From assembly GCA_013397435.1 (NCBI GenBank), contig VZRG01000272.1:248001-312000 (forward strand): DNA of 64,000 nt, given 5' to 3'. The notes under the pieces were generated by a model. That model saw nothing but the letters and a program-made list of their open reading frames with translations, ran no database searches and was not told the origin of the DNA. The stretch comes from Erythrocercus mccallii. Lineage: Eukaryota; Chordata; Aves; Passeriformes; Dicruridae. Shown here piece after piece: positions 38,107 to 48,659 of this stretch (the first letter of the stretch is position 1; each line of letters opens with the position of its first letter). The position numbers and the translations under genes are program-made.

Positions 38107-39082
38107 TACTCCATGGTCAAATACCAATCCGTAACGGTGTTAGGAGACAGTGACCGTGCAGGGGCACAGTCGCCAAGTGATTTCTAACTGCTTCAGTTGC
38201 AAATGAACGAGATACTACTGCCTGTTTGCAAAATTGTAACCTCACATGCAGAAAAACCCTATGAACCAATAGTAGCTTAGAGGCAATGAGGCTAATGCCG
38301 CCGTTTGCAAAATTAAGAAATCAGAGTAGTAGACTTCTGACCAAATTGAGGAATTTAACACTTCTATACCTTATTTATTGATTTAGATTTTCGTTTGTAA
38401 ATGGCGATCCTTAACAAGTAGCTAAACCAATATATGTGCTTTTCAACCAGTATTGTCACAGCATGAAAGTCAGTCAGTTTCAAGACTGTTACGAGGTGTA
38501 ATCTAATGTATAAACCAATTAGATGCCCCAGAAAACTACAGTCGCTAAATAACCAATAAACAATAACCTCCATCAAATGCTATACCAATGTACCAGTGTT
38601 AGTAGCTGCTCCCTGTACTATGTGAACATCCTTATTCTATGTACACAGATGTAATTAAAATTGTAATCCTAACAAACAAAAGAAATGTAGTTCAGCTTTT
38701 CAGTGTTTCATGTTTGCTGTGCTTTTCTGAATTTTTATGTTGCATTCAAAGACTGTTGTCTTGTTCTTCTTGTGGTGTTTGGATTCTTGTGGTGTGTGCT
38801 TATAGACACAGGGTAGAATTAGAGACAATATTGGATGTACAATTCCTCAGGAGATTACAGTAGTATATTCTATTCCTTACCGGTAATAAAGTTCTTCCTA
38901 GTAATAATTAAGAGATCAAAACTCCAAACAAATACTTGTTATGAACAGATACACACTGAAATCATAATATTTTCAAAACAAGGGATAATTTCTGTAACAG
39001 TTTATTATAGAATACCAATGTATAGCTTAGAAATAAAACTTTGAATATTTCAAGATTATAGATAAGTCTAATTTTTAAATGC

Positions 39083-39090
39083 TGTAAATA
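39083..39090 (+). promoter_or_regulatory. ESRRG: Pumilio-type site TGTAAATA
   Basis: This is a consensus TGTANATA match in the 3'UTR. Further matches are TGTATATA at 40432-40439 and TGTAAATA at 40707-40714. Confidence 0.45.
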
Positions 39091-40431
39091 TAGCTTTTAT
39101 TCAATCATCTCTCAGATGTTGTTATTAACTCGCTCTGTGTTGTTGCAAAACTTTTTTGGTGCGGACAAGTTTCCAAAACTATTGCTACGTTGTGTGCTTT
39201 AAACAAAATAACAATGGGCTGATGATGGTCTCTCGGCCTCATGCTAGGAAAAAAAAAAAAAACTGTGTATCTATCATTAGCTATATGGGACTATATTGTA
39301 GATTGTGTTTTCTCAGTAGAGAAGTGACTGTAGTGTGATTCTAGGTAAATCATCATTAGCAATTCATTCAGATGGTCAATAACTTGAAATTTATAGCTGT
39401 GATAGGAGTTCAGAAATTGGCACATCCCTTTTGAAAAATGTCAAAAAAAATACAACTCCTGGGAAAAAGGTGCTGATTCTATAAGATTATTTATATATGT
39501 AAGAGTGCAAAAAAAAGTTTATTTTCCAGAAAGTTTGTGCAGGGTTTAAGTTGCTACTGTTCAAGTACACTATATATATATAAATATATAATATAAATAT
39601 TGTTTTTGCTGTATCACATTAAAGAACTTGGGCTTCAGGGTCAAAAGCCAATCAACTAGAAGTATACAAAAAAAACCACACAAAAAATGGAGATGTATTA
39701 AAGGCACACGGTGCAAACTTTAGTTTTCATTTTCCGTAATTTTTTGGAGCTGCAAAAAAACAAGTATCTCAAGACTGTAAAAGCATTACCTGAAACTTAG
39801 CTAAAAAAACTGCACGGGCTTTATAATGTTGTTCGTCTTAAACCTTGCTGGAGAAGAGTTCTTTCAAGACCACTTACTTAATGTGAAGTGTTGGGAAAAT
39901 TTCAAAGGGTGTATGTTTTAGCCATAACAATTTAATTTCTATTTTTGCTTCATTTTTTAATTTTTTCTTATTTAAAGCAATATGATTGTGTAACTCCCAG
40001 AAGTTACACATTTGTTTCAATCAGATCAGATTGTTGTATTTATTCCACTATTTTGCATTTAAATGATAACATAAAAAGATATAAAAAATTAAAACTGCTA
40101 TTTTTCTTATAGAAGAGAAAATGGGTGTTGGTGATTGTATTTTAATTATTTAAGCGTCTCTGTTTACCTGCCTAGGAAAACATTTTACGGCAGTCTTATC
40201 ATGCAAAGATCGCAAAAGGACAAAAAAAGAATTAAACTGCTTATAATAATCCAGGAGTTGCATAATAGCCAGTAGTTAAAAACCGAAACAAAACAACAAA
40301 TGAAAACAAACATGTCTATAGCTGTAGATGGGCTTCACATCTGTATAGCAATCAACTGTATATTTTTGTGATGTGTATCATACCGTGTGCTCCAACCAAT
40401 GTCCATTTGTGTAAATGTATTTATTTTATAT

Positions 40432-40439
40432 TGTATATA
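40432..40439 (+). promoter_or_regulatory. ESRRG: Pumilio-type site TGTATATA
   Basis: This is a consensus TGTANATA match near the distal end of the 3'UTR. Confidence 0.4.
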
Positions 40440-40706
40440 TTGTTAAATGCAAAAAGGAGATATGATTCTGTAACTCCAATCAGTTCAGATGTGTAACTCA
40501 AATTATTATGCCTTTCAGGATGATGGTAGAGCAATATTAAACAAGCTTCCACTTTTGATTGCTTTTATTTTATTTTTTGTGTTGTGGGTTTTTTTGGTTT
40601 TGTTTTCTTTTCTGGAGGAGGAAACAGAACAATTAGCGTTGCCTTTTGTTACTTCCGTGCAAAACGGAGCCAGCGTTTGCACTTCTCCCTTAAAGTACGG
40701 TATGAG

Positions 40707-40714
40707 TGTAAATA
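40707..40714 (+). promoter_or_regulatory. ESRRG: Pumilio-type site overlapping the poly(A) signal
   Basis: TGTAAATA shares four bases with the AATAAA at 40711-40716, so PUM binding and CPSF binding could compete or be coupled. Confidence 0.4.
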
Positions 40715-40716
40715 AA
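40711..40716 (+). terminator. ESRRG: Distal poly(A) signal AATAAA of ESRRG
   Basis: This is the last canonical signal before the sequence character changes, and its position gives a 3'UTR of a length usual for ESRRG. Cleavage would be expected about 10-30 nt downstream, next to the hairpin at 40741. Confidence 0.65.
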
Positions 40717-40740
40717 TGCTATATAAAGCCTTGTCAGAAT

Positions 40741-40812
40741 GAATTCTAGTGTAGTACAAGACATTTTGCATACTCTTAAATATGCAAAATGTCTCATAGC
40801 ACATTAGAATTC
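40741..40812 (+). repeat. 72-nt near-perfect hairpin at the ESRRG 3' end
   Basis: The left arm 40741-40772 and right arm 40781-40812 are 32 nt each with an 8-nt loop. They pair at 27 Watson-Crick positions and one G-U, leaving only four mismatches. Both ends begin with GAATTCTA in inverted orientation. The size matches a microRNA precursor or a very small palindromic element. It sits 24 nt after the poly(A) signal, in the region where downstream processing elements act. I do not recognise it as a known microRNA. Confidence 0.8.
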
Positions 40813-43539
40813 AGGCTGGCAGGCCTTTATATAGCACTTACGTAATCTTAAAGCATCTTCACATCAACCTGCATTACTCAAAATCATTGCCTCTCTGTCA
40901 ATGTCATAAAAGAAAACTTTCCCACTATTTTAAGATCACATTAATACCATGTAGAAGTAGTTTTTTGCTTTCTCCATCAACAACCAAGTCTATCATTCAT
41001 TTCCTACTGCAGGAGACTCCTTTAATGTGTTCTGAGTAAAAATAAAAAATAAATTAAGAAAAAAAAACCCTGTATCATTTGATCCCGTGTTGCTGAATGG
41101 AAGTAAACAGCCCCCAGAGCAGTGATACAGATGGGTGTTAGCGAAGATCCCCAAAAGCTGTCGGGATCCGGGAGCAAAGTGGCCATAAATGGGCTCCGGG
41201 CCCGTCCCTCTGAGGGGCTGGAGCCCTCCTTGCTCAGGCTCATCCCCTCTGTCCTGTGGACCCTTCTGGAGCCATCACAGAAGTGCTAATGTGTGCTTTT
41301 CTTGCTTTTTAGCCTATCTAGATAGCGTTTTGTCATTGTGTTCACCAGCGTGTTTCTCACCTTGGCTCCTGGCCACCCCCTGGAGGCTCTGGCTGATGGC
41401 ACAGGGGCTGCAGGAGCTGTGTCAGCCGCGGCACCGGGGCAGCACCAAGGGCTCTTTGTGCTTCGCAGCCTCCAAGTGCCGACACGGCGAGAGGCAGCCC
41501 TGCCCTGCTACCAGTGCTGCCTGTGTTTTAGCTGTCTTGGGAAAAAGGGGGACTTTTTCTCAGTAAAAGGAGCATCAGGGCAATAGGCAGATGAATCCTG
41601 CGTGAACTCTGCAAGGATGAACAGAATTGGGCTTCAGTGTTGACACTGCTGTGTACACAGGCATACATCCATCCATATAGACAGTGTGTATGCACAGGGG
41701 TGGCTTTTCCCATTTTCTATTTTCGCCCTTTTTATTACTTTCCTGATTTCTAAGTATTGCATAATTCAAAAGAAAACCTAATACTGCACCTTAAAAGTGA
41801 AAAAGGCAGTGTTACAAATTTTCACATACAAAAGGAAAATAATCTGTAGAAAGTGGCACTCCTAGACTTCCTCAACCCGTGTTTGATCCTAATCATTGAC
41901 TGAAGTTTTCCCATGCAGTTAAAAAATCATGCTTTCTGTACCATTTTTCATGCGAGGATCATGAAGCACCATACAACAGAAATTGAGCATCACAGAAGAA
42001 AAAATACACACAACTCTGAGATGAAGCTTCTAAGGCTCTACCTCTGCAGAGTTTTTCTGGTTTTGAGGGTTTTTTTTCTTCTCCCTATGCTGTCTCTGCA
42101 GCAAAGCCAGGATGGGCACAGAAATCCATTGGAAATGTTTCAGTAGGAATCTGTGGGGAATTTGGCTAGGAGCACAAACCATTCTAAACTGTGGAAGTAG
42201 CTACTTAGTCTTTAAAGAAAATTAAAAAAGGGCTTGGGTTACTGGCATTCCTAGCTCAGACAACACACCCTGCTATAGCTCTCAACTGCTGCAGCCCCAA
42301 CCTGTGGCTAGCACAATAACACTTGGCTAAAATACGATGGCAAGAGTTCCCATTGGGGGTATGGCTCAGTGAAATCAGGTTTTCACTGATGTGCTTTACG
42401 TCCCCCTTTCTCTCCCCTTCTCCACCTGCCCACCAGGTAAAAGAAGCCATCCCAGACCAAGAGTGGACTGGAGGCCTCTGGAGTTGTTTGTTTGACAGCT
42501 CCACTGCCCCTCACTGCCTCACTGGCACTCATGCCCTCAGCCAGAGCCGTCAATGTTGATCTGAAAGGAAAACGCCACTCCCTGAGCTGGCCATTTACAT
42601 GACATGGGATTTGTGAGGGGCTATGAATTTTCTCTGGAGCTTTGCAGTCAAGTAATGGCCTAACTTGATGTCATTTGGGCTCTTTGTTTGGTTGGCGGGG
42701 ATTTTTTGACCTTGTGAGTTTGCAGTGTGAGAAGGTCTGGCAAACACCAACTGAAAGTGTCCTCATGTGGTCCCTGCAGCTGATCCTTTCTCAGTGAAAG
42801 AAACGGCAGGAAAATGTGCCAGTCAGTGCTATTGCACGTGCAGTTTTGTGTGTTTCTTAACAATGCCAGTGCTGAAAGACTAAATACGGATAAAAAAACA
42901 AACCACCAAAACCAAAAGGAAGATTACAAAAGAGAACAGAAATGGAAATACTGTGCTTAGACAAGCCCTCATGTTGTACGTCTTTAAGTGACCTCCTGCA
43001 GCATTGCCTAGTAATACCCCAGAGGGAAAAATCCCTGTCCTAAGCACAAAAACACCTGAGTTTTTTTGTGTACAGGCTTCTGCAGGAGGAAACGCCTCTT
43101 TTCAAAATTTTTAACGTTAGCTGTCCTGGATCTTGCACCAAACTCAAGAACAGGACAGCTTCCATCTGTTTTCTACATTTTATTCTATAGCCTTTGTTAG
43201 TTTTCCTTAACATCTTTCTTCACTCACACCTTTCCTTTCCCTTACATTTCATGCCTCTTGTGTAATGTAGGTCTCTGATTTCACATGGCACTTTGCTAAT
43301 TACTCTATCCTTTGTTATCCAGCCTGCCTGCCGTAGCTGCCTCGCAAGGCATGTCTTTTCTCTTGCAATGAAAAGCCGATTCCCTGTGTCCATAGGCTTC
43401 CTTTAACATAGAGATCACAAACTTCCTCCTTGTGGTTGCTGTTAGAGAAAGGGGAAAACCCCCAAGTAGCTGTGGAAAAAAATATGGATGCATTTATTTG
43501 CTTTTGCCATTTTTATCCCAAAGTGTTTGTGCTGCCACA
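40813..43539. other. Intergenic, no gene seen
   Basis: This is sequence downstream of ESRRG. A GC-richer patch at about 41090-41560 gives overlapping open frames of 125 (+), 82 (+) and 73 (-) codons with no family features. No transposon or RNA gene is recognised. Confidence 0.5.
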
Positions 43540-44040
43540 TCCCGGCCATGCTAATTGTTAGTGTTTCGTTAAGATTAAGGGTCGCCGACTCCTGGTGTTC
43601 ACATTCCTGAGCTGGCTCCTTGCAATCTCCCTTAATATAAAGGAGCAAGTGGCGGTAGATTGATTACACGCAGGCTCTTATTATTAAGCAGAACAGAAAG
43701 GAAAGGAATTTCAAAATATAATCCTCCGCTCCCAGGAGTATTTGTCTTGTTCTCCATGAAGTTAAAGGTCTGAAATAATGTGCCCATCAGGAGCTCAATG
43801 TTGCATGTCCATGCCAGTTGGTCCAAGGGCTTGTTATGATGGTAATGACCTGCTGAAACGTGAGCTTTGATGGCAACAATACAATTGCTACCAGCTCACC
43901 CGCTGGGAGAAATATTTTATTATTGTCAAATGCCCTCCGCAGAGATTTGTTTTGCCTGTTCCTGTTTAAATTAAATTCAGAGCAGAACTGCATTATTATT
44001 TCTCTAGAGTATATTTGAAATAAACAACTAGTCTCCAAAT
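43540..44040. promoter_or_regulatory. Candidate conserved non-coding element F (downstream of ESRRG)
   Basis: This block is non-repetitive with regularly spaced regulatory-type words (TTGATTACACG, CAATTGCTACC, TTATTATTGTCAAATG) and CpGs. Stop-poor minus frames overlap here but resemble no protein. The call is inference from texture. Confidence 0.3.
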
Positions 44041-44559
44041 TTAGGATTCCTGGTTAGTTTAAATTTTCTTATTAGCAGAAAAATTACAATAGGTGACAAC
44101 ATAGCTGCAGGAATACTATTATGGCAGCCATATGAGAGATTTACACACTGAGAGCATGGCCTAAAAGCACAAAAACTCCCTTCTACTTTACAAATTCCAG
44201 CCAAATTAATAATTAACTGTGCCATAAATTCTGCAGCCTTCAAGAATGATGTCAGTGCTCTTCTGTGTCACACTAGAGGAATTTTGTCATAAGACTAAGT
44301 GGTGTTCTTTATGAAGAGCATTACTTATATGTAGAAAGTGGCCCAGGAAAACAGCCCTTGCCACTCTGTATTATGGCAGCTCGGTGAACAAGTGACAGCA
44401 GGACTTCAGAGTCATTTACTGCTGCTTTCTCAAGGCAAAACTATCTCCTTACGCCTGTGAAACAGAGCAAATTTTGTTCCACATTAAATGGGCCAGATTA
44501 TCTCTTCCACAAGCTAAAGAGACAACACTAAATCCCAGCTCATGTAATTTCCTTCAAAA
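44041..44559. other. Intergenic, no gene seen
   Basis: Nothing is recognised in this gap. Confidence 0.5.
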
Positions 44560-45380
44560 TTGTTCTGCTCGGGCTGGGTGTTCCCAGGAGCACCACCAGC
44601 AGAATTATCCGGCAATTCAGCTGTACTTAAATTGGCAGATGTTGGAGATTTAAGACAGTCCTGGAGCCTTAGCACAAATCCCCCACTTCTGTGCTGCCTT
44701 GTGGCCTCCCCTCCCTCTCCAGCCCATGCCACAGTGGCTGCCCGTGGCAAGCAGCTGATCCCATGGACTGCCAGGCTCTGCCATCCCTGCCTTGTCCAGT
44801 CCAGCACCCAGAGCCGGGAGGGCAGCAGGAGATGTGTCGTGGGTTTGCCTCTCTGCCTGCTTGCAAACAGGCTCTAACCTCGCGTTTGGCATTCCTGGGG
44901 CCCGGCTGTGTGCTTGTTGTTTGCCTTTTCCCTGTCTCCCTGGCGAAAAGCTGCTCCATCTAAAGGCTGGGCGATTTCAGCCCTGCTTTGCTGACAGGAG
45001 CGTTTCCCAGAGAGGCACTTGAGCAGTGCAGAGCAGGCATCCGAGCAAGGGCAGGGTGACAGCTGTGAGACAGGGATCGGTGGGAGGGCAGGCTATCTGC
45101 CCCACGTCAGGACATCGATTAGAGGAGCTGCCGCACACCTGCAGAGGGAGGAACACTTGCAGGGGAGGGGAGGGCTGCTGGGTACACTTCCCCTGCAGCA
45201 ATGTCCCCATCACCTGCCCTTCCCAGCTCCTTGACGAGCTGCCAGCCACCCTCACCAGCCGTGGGCTGACTGGCACACAGCAGGGGCTGTTGGAGCCAGA
45301 TCCACGAGCTGGTGTGGCTGAGGGTAGGTGCTTTTGCAAAGTTTCCCCAGCTGCTGCAGCAGCCCCTCAAAAGGCTTTTT
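44560..45380. other. GC-rich block, no supported gene
   Basis: This block is clearly richer in G+C than its surroundings, with scattered CpGs (by eye about one per 50 bp). Overlapping open frames of 70-120 codons appear in most phases on both strands. This is what stop-codon depletion in GC-rich DNA gives, and none has a recognisable domain. It could be a small regulatory or unannotated promoter-like region. Confidence 0.4.
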
Positions 45381-47358
45381 AGAGAGAGAGTTAGAGGGTA
45401 AATGGCAAGTGAAAGGGGTTAAAAGAAAAAATATTTTTAAATCACAAGTGCCTTATGAATCGCACTCCTAACACTCTCCAGTTCAATCTACCATGCTCTA
45501 TCTAATTTCACAGCTTCATTGGAATGGCCACAAGGTGAGGGACTGGCAGTGTGAGGAAGTCAATAAGGGCAGAATTCTCATACCAGGCTGCGAAGGAGTC
45601 ACAGAAGTGCCAGTGTTACTTGCCAGAGGTTAACTCGGGGTCTACAGGGCTCCTGGGTAGTGCTGAATGGAAAACCTCCATGTCATCCTCAGTAGTTTCC
45701 TTCTTCAATGCAACCCTGATTTAAATGAAAAAGGAAATACCTGGATCTGAATCTCAGGGAGCATCTCTATATTCTGACACAGAAGTGTTTCAGTCTTCCC
45801 TGGGGTCTGCAAGCCTCCCACCCCTCACCCTCTCCAAGTACACAGATCTCTCTCTTTAACCACAGCTGACCCTTCACTGAATATTCTGTCCTTTCCTGTG
45901 TAACAAAAACACCTTAAAGGATGAGGTGTCTATAGCCCATCGAGGCTGAGCTGCACAGATTAGTCACAGACATGGAACAACCTTCTCTAGCAGGGGCTGA
46001 ATCCCAGGTCATGCCCGTGGTTTCCACTTCACTTAACTCCCGGCAGGTTGTTCCCACTCTGCTGTGATGAAACCTCAGCATAATCACACAGCCACTTTCT
46101 GTGATCACAAAAGAAGTGATAAGTAAGAACACCCTCCCCCAGCCCAGCCTTTTCACTCCTTCCTCCTTGTTCTCCTCCTCTCTGCAGGACCATCTCTGTG
46201 TTATCAATGCTGGCCCAAGACATTTAAGGTGGAGTGGAGGCAGGGAAAGATAATTTCCTTCCAGAAAGGATGCTTTCCCCATCCTGTGGCTCCAAGCTCT
46301 AGGCTCAAGACTCCAGTCCACACTGTTAATTCTGTCAGGAAGAACTAGCAGCATGAAGTTCATTTGGTCTGGCCCTGGGGATGCCATGGAATAGAAGTTA
46401 CTCATGTCCCTAAGATCCATGTGAGAGGTCTTTAGTGGACACTGCAGATGCTCAAGTTCAGGCTTGAGCCCAGGCCTTACGAAGAATATTGTAGCTTAAT
46501 CTCAGTAGACACGTTTTCAGTTTTTATCCTTCCTGTCTGGTTGTCCATGCAGCCTCCATAAGGCTTCCTCGCAATCAGCTTTCTCTGAAAGGGCTTTTTC
46601 TCAAAACAAGTGACATTCTCCCATCTCCCCACACTGTTGTGGTTTAAAGACACTTTTGGTTCTCTCCTATTCCCAGGTGACTGGCTCAGGGTCAGCCTAC
46701 CCCAGCAGTCATATATTGCTCCAGATGAGATTGAGGTCAGCTGTATTCTGGAACGTCTGGGGTTGATTCCTTTTCTCTGCTCATGGTACTCGAAAAGCCC
46801 GATCCTTGTACAAGAGGGGCTGCTTCTGCTGAGTTTAGATGTGCAGAGTGCAACACACAGAGCTTACAGCACTGCCAGCGACCTGGTCACCTGTGTTTTA
46901 CAAGGTGCAGCACCGGGGAGAAGGAATACAAATCTGTAATAGTACATTTCTCTCTTGCTCTGGTTTGTGTGAACTTGGACATCCATTTACTGGCTCTTTC
47001 CTATCTGTAGGGTGGAGATATGATCCCATGTCCCACTAAGACTGTGGGAAATAATTAATCAGTCCATATATATAAGAAAAGACTGATACTGTCCATGTAT
47101 TCCACTCCTTACAGAAGGATACAAACAAACTGTGATGGGAGGGAATAAATCATTCCTTGAGCCCAGTTCCAGATGTTGTAAGGCAGCAATGAGTGATGCA
47201 GACAACTATAGGGATGCACTGGTTTGGCTTTGCATCTCAGATTGGATTGAAATTAACAAGTTCTTCAATTTCTTTCCGTGACACTTTGTCCTCTCCCATT
47301 ATTATATCTTATCCTCTGACTACAGCAACAACAAAAAAATTGTCTTTGATATATTTGA
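45381..47358. other. Intergenic, with one long unassigned minus-strand frame
   Basis: A 168-codon open frame runs on the minus strand at 45914-46420. It has no recognised domain, no splice-site support and no convincing start context. A 109-codon + frame at 46610-46939 and overlapping + frames to 47039 are equally unassigned. They lie just upstream of the decayed coding region at 47.4-48.65 kb and may or may not belong to the same insertion. Confidence 0.35.
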
Positions 47359-47645
47359 GATTGTGGTACGTTGATGGATTTCGGGCAAATTGTTAAGATG
47401 GGCCTTGATAATGCTGTAAGATGTAAACGTGCCTATACTTGCAATATATGAGGTTTTACATAGTTCCTACATTGATTCCCCTGCTCCTTTGTCACCTCGA
47501 CAGAGACCCACTCACAAGGTGACCATGACAAAAGTCAACAATGGAGAGGGGGATCCCTTCCCCCTCCTTCCGTACTCCTTTACATTGACCAAATGTCTTT
47601 CTAAATGACTTGCTGAGCCAGGCTATTCTTATATCTTACATATAA
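47359..47645 (+). pseudogene. Frame-broken upstream part of the decayed coding region
   Basis: Protein-like open blocks follow one another in shifting phases. One runs from 47359 to 47448. Another in the next phase runs from 47420 to a TGA at 47606-47608 and includes a Pro/Ser-rich segment; it then reopens to about 47755, overlapping the start of the long frame below. This pattern suggests one ancestral reading frame broken by indels, but the joins are not unique. I recognise no family and give no reconstructed protein. Confidence 0.3.
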
Positions 47646-48650
47646 ATGGACTCTGTCTTACAACCAGAAGATTCAGGGGGAAAAAATTCAGCTCCCAATG
47701 TGAAAAGATTAAGGTCAGTCACTTTACACTACAAAACCCTTTCACCAGAGCAGCATAACAAAAGGATCCATGAGCCTATCCACAACATGGTTTATAGCTC
47801 CAAGAAAAGCAAGAGAGTCTATGACATCCTTTTAGGACTGTACCACTTCTTTATAGACTCACAACAGACAAAACTGGGCAGAGAAAAGTGGTATGAAATA
47901 GGAAGCAAAGCTGACTTGTCTCTCTGCTTCCATGAACTTTCTGGTATTTTCTTTAAGGGGAGAACCCAAGCAATCTTGTTCATAGTGAGAGATCCACAGA
48001 AAATGTATCATATTTTGGATCCCTGGGTCACCCTCCAGCAAATGCAGAGCTACCTGGGATCCAAATCCTCACAATGGGTGGCTCTGAGCCTTTGTGCCTC
48101 TTTGTTTCCTGCATCGGTGTCTAAAAGCAGGCAACAGAAGCTATGTAGCTCAATACCTGTGCAGCACAACACGCTCCTTGGACTGCTGCAGTTTGGAAAT
48201 GCCATTCATGAAGTCAAATGTTTTTAACAGATGTTTCAGCTTAAAGTTAAATTAATTTTATTTGGCACCGTGGCCCAGCCAAATTGCACTTCTTTCAGTA
48301 GACTTCATTTTGGCAAAGCAATAAGTATCAGGAAGGACTTACCTAAAGCATTAAAAAATCTATTTAAATTTATAAGCCATGCCAACAGCAATGGGGATCT
48401 GGAGCAGAGTTTGGTTAATATAGATAAACTAATGGTGGCCAGAAGGGGTAGCATACAGCAGTCATCAAGCATGCCCGTGGATTTGGAAGAATCTGAAGAT
48501 GAGAAGGTCATGCCCATGTTAGAAGAGGGAGGTAAAATCTGCAGAAAGGGTAAGAGACCTATATATGAAATAAATGCAGCTGTGGTAGGGGAGAGAGAGA
48601 AATATGGACAGAAGAGAGAAAGAATATATGAAGGAATGGAGTATGTATGA
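47646..48650 (+). pseudogene. Unrecognised decayed coding sequence, 334-codon frame with one stop
   Basis: A single phase stays open for about 334 codons, broken only by a TAA at 48225-48227. This is 193 codons from the ATG at 47646, then one codon after the stop, then 139 codons from the ATG at 48231 to TGA 48648-48650. In AT-rich DNA a random frame this long should hold many stops, so it is a real coding remnant or a gene read with one disabling change. The first ATG directly follows an in-frame TAA, so the true start may lie upstream in another phase. The first part is mixed alpha/beta-like with no obvious signal peptide or membrane helix. The last third has an acidic patch (DLEESEDEK) and then Lys/Arg clusters. 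I do not recognise the family. Candidates are an old non-retroviral viral insertion, a transposon-derived ORF, or a lineage-specific pseudogene. Confidence 0.55.
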
Positions 48651-48653
48651 GGG

Positions 48654-48659
48654 AATAAA
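48654..48659 (+). terminator. Poly(A) signal AATAAA just after the decayed frame
   Basis: AATAAA begins 4 nt after the TGA of the 334-codon frame. It is followed about 15 nt later by a T6 run and GTTATGTT. The tight spacing suggests a compact transcription unit, but AATAAA is common by chance in AT-rich DNA. Confidence 0.35.

Larger units (their letters stand above)
37068..40735 (+). other. ESRRG: ESRRG 3'UTR (end approximate)
   Basis: This 3'UTR is about 3.7 kb, AT-rich and without coding potential. It begins with a 24-A run 37 nt after the stop and a pyrimidine tract about 130 nt further on. AATAAA words occur at 37140, 38101, 38555, 38885 and 39032, and the most distal candidate is at 40711. 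A TATATA-rich block lies at 39571-39602. Pumilio-type TGTANATA words are at 39083, 40432 and 40707. The 3' end is inferred from the distal signal; the proximal signals could give shorter isoforms. Confidence 0.75.

Noticed and set aside
40489..40749. 86-codon hydrophobic frame near the ESRRG 3' end
   Set aside because: It lies in the 3'UTR and arises from T-rich sequence; it overlaps the poly(A) signal region.
41189..41566. 125-codon + frame in a GC-richer patch
   Set aside because: Overlapping frames exist in other phases and on the minus strand. The Cys/Ser/Trp-rich composition is typical of GC-rich non-coding DNA and I recognise no family.
44560..45382. Cluster of 70-120-codon frames on both strands
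   Set aside because: Stop codons are depleted by high GC in all phases. No frame stands out and no domain is seen, so I describe the block but call no gene.
46783..47010. Cys-rich + frame with a TGEK-like phrase suggesting a zinc finger
   Set aside because: Cys/His spacing does not fit C2H2 or CCHC consensus, and competing frames overlap it; probably chance.
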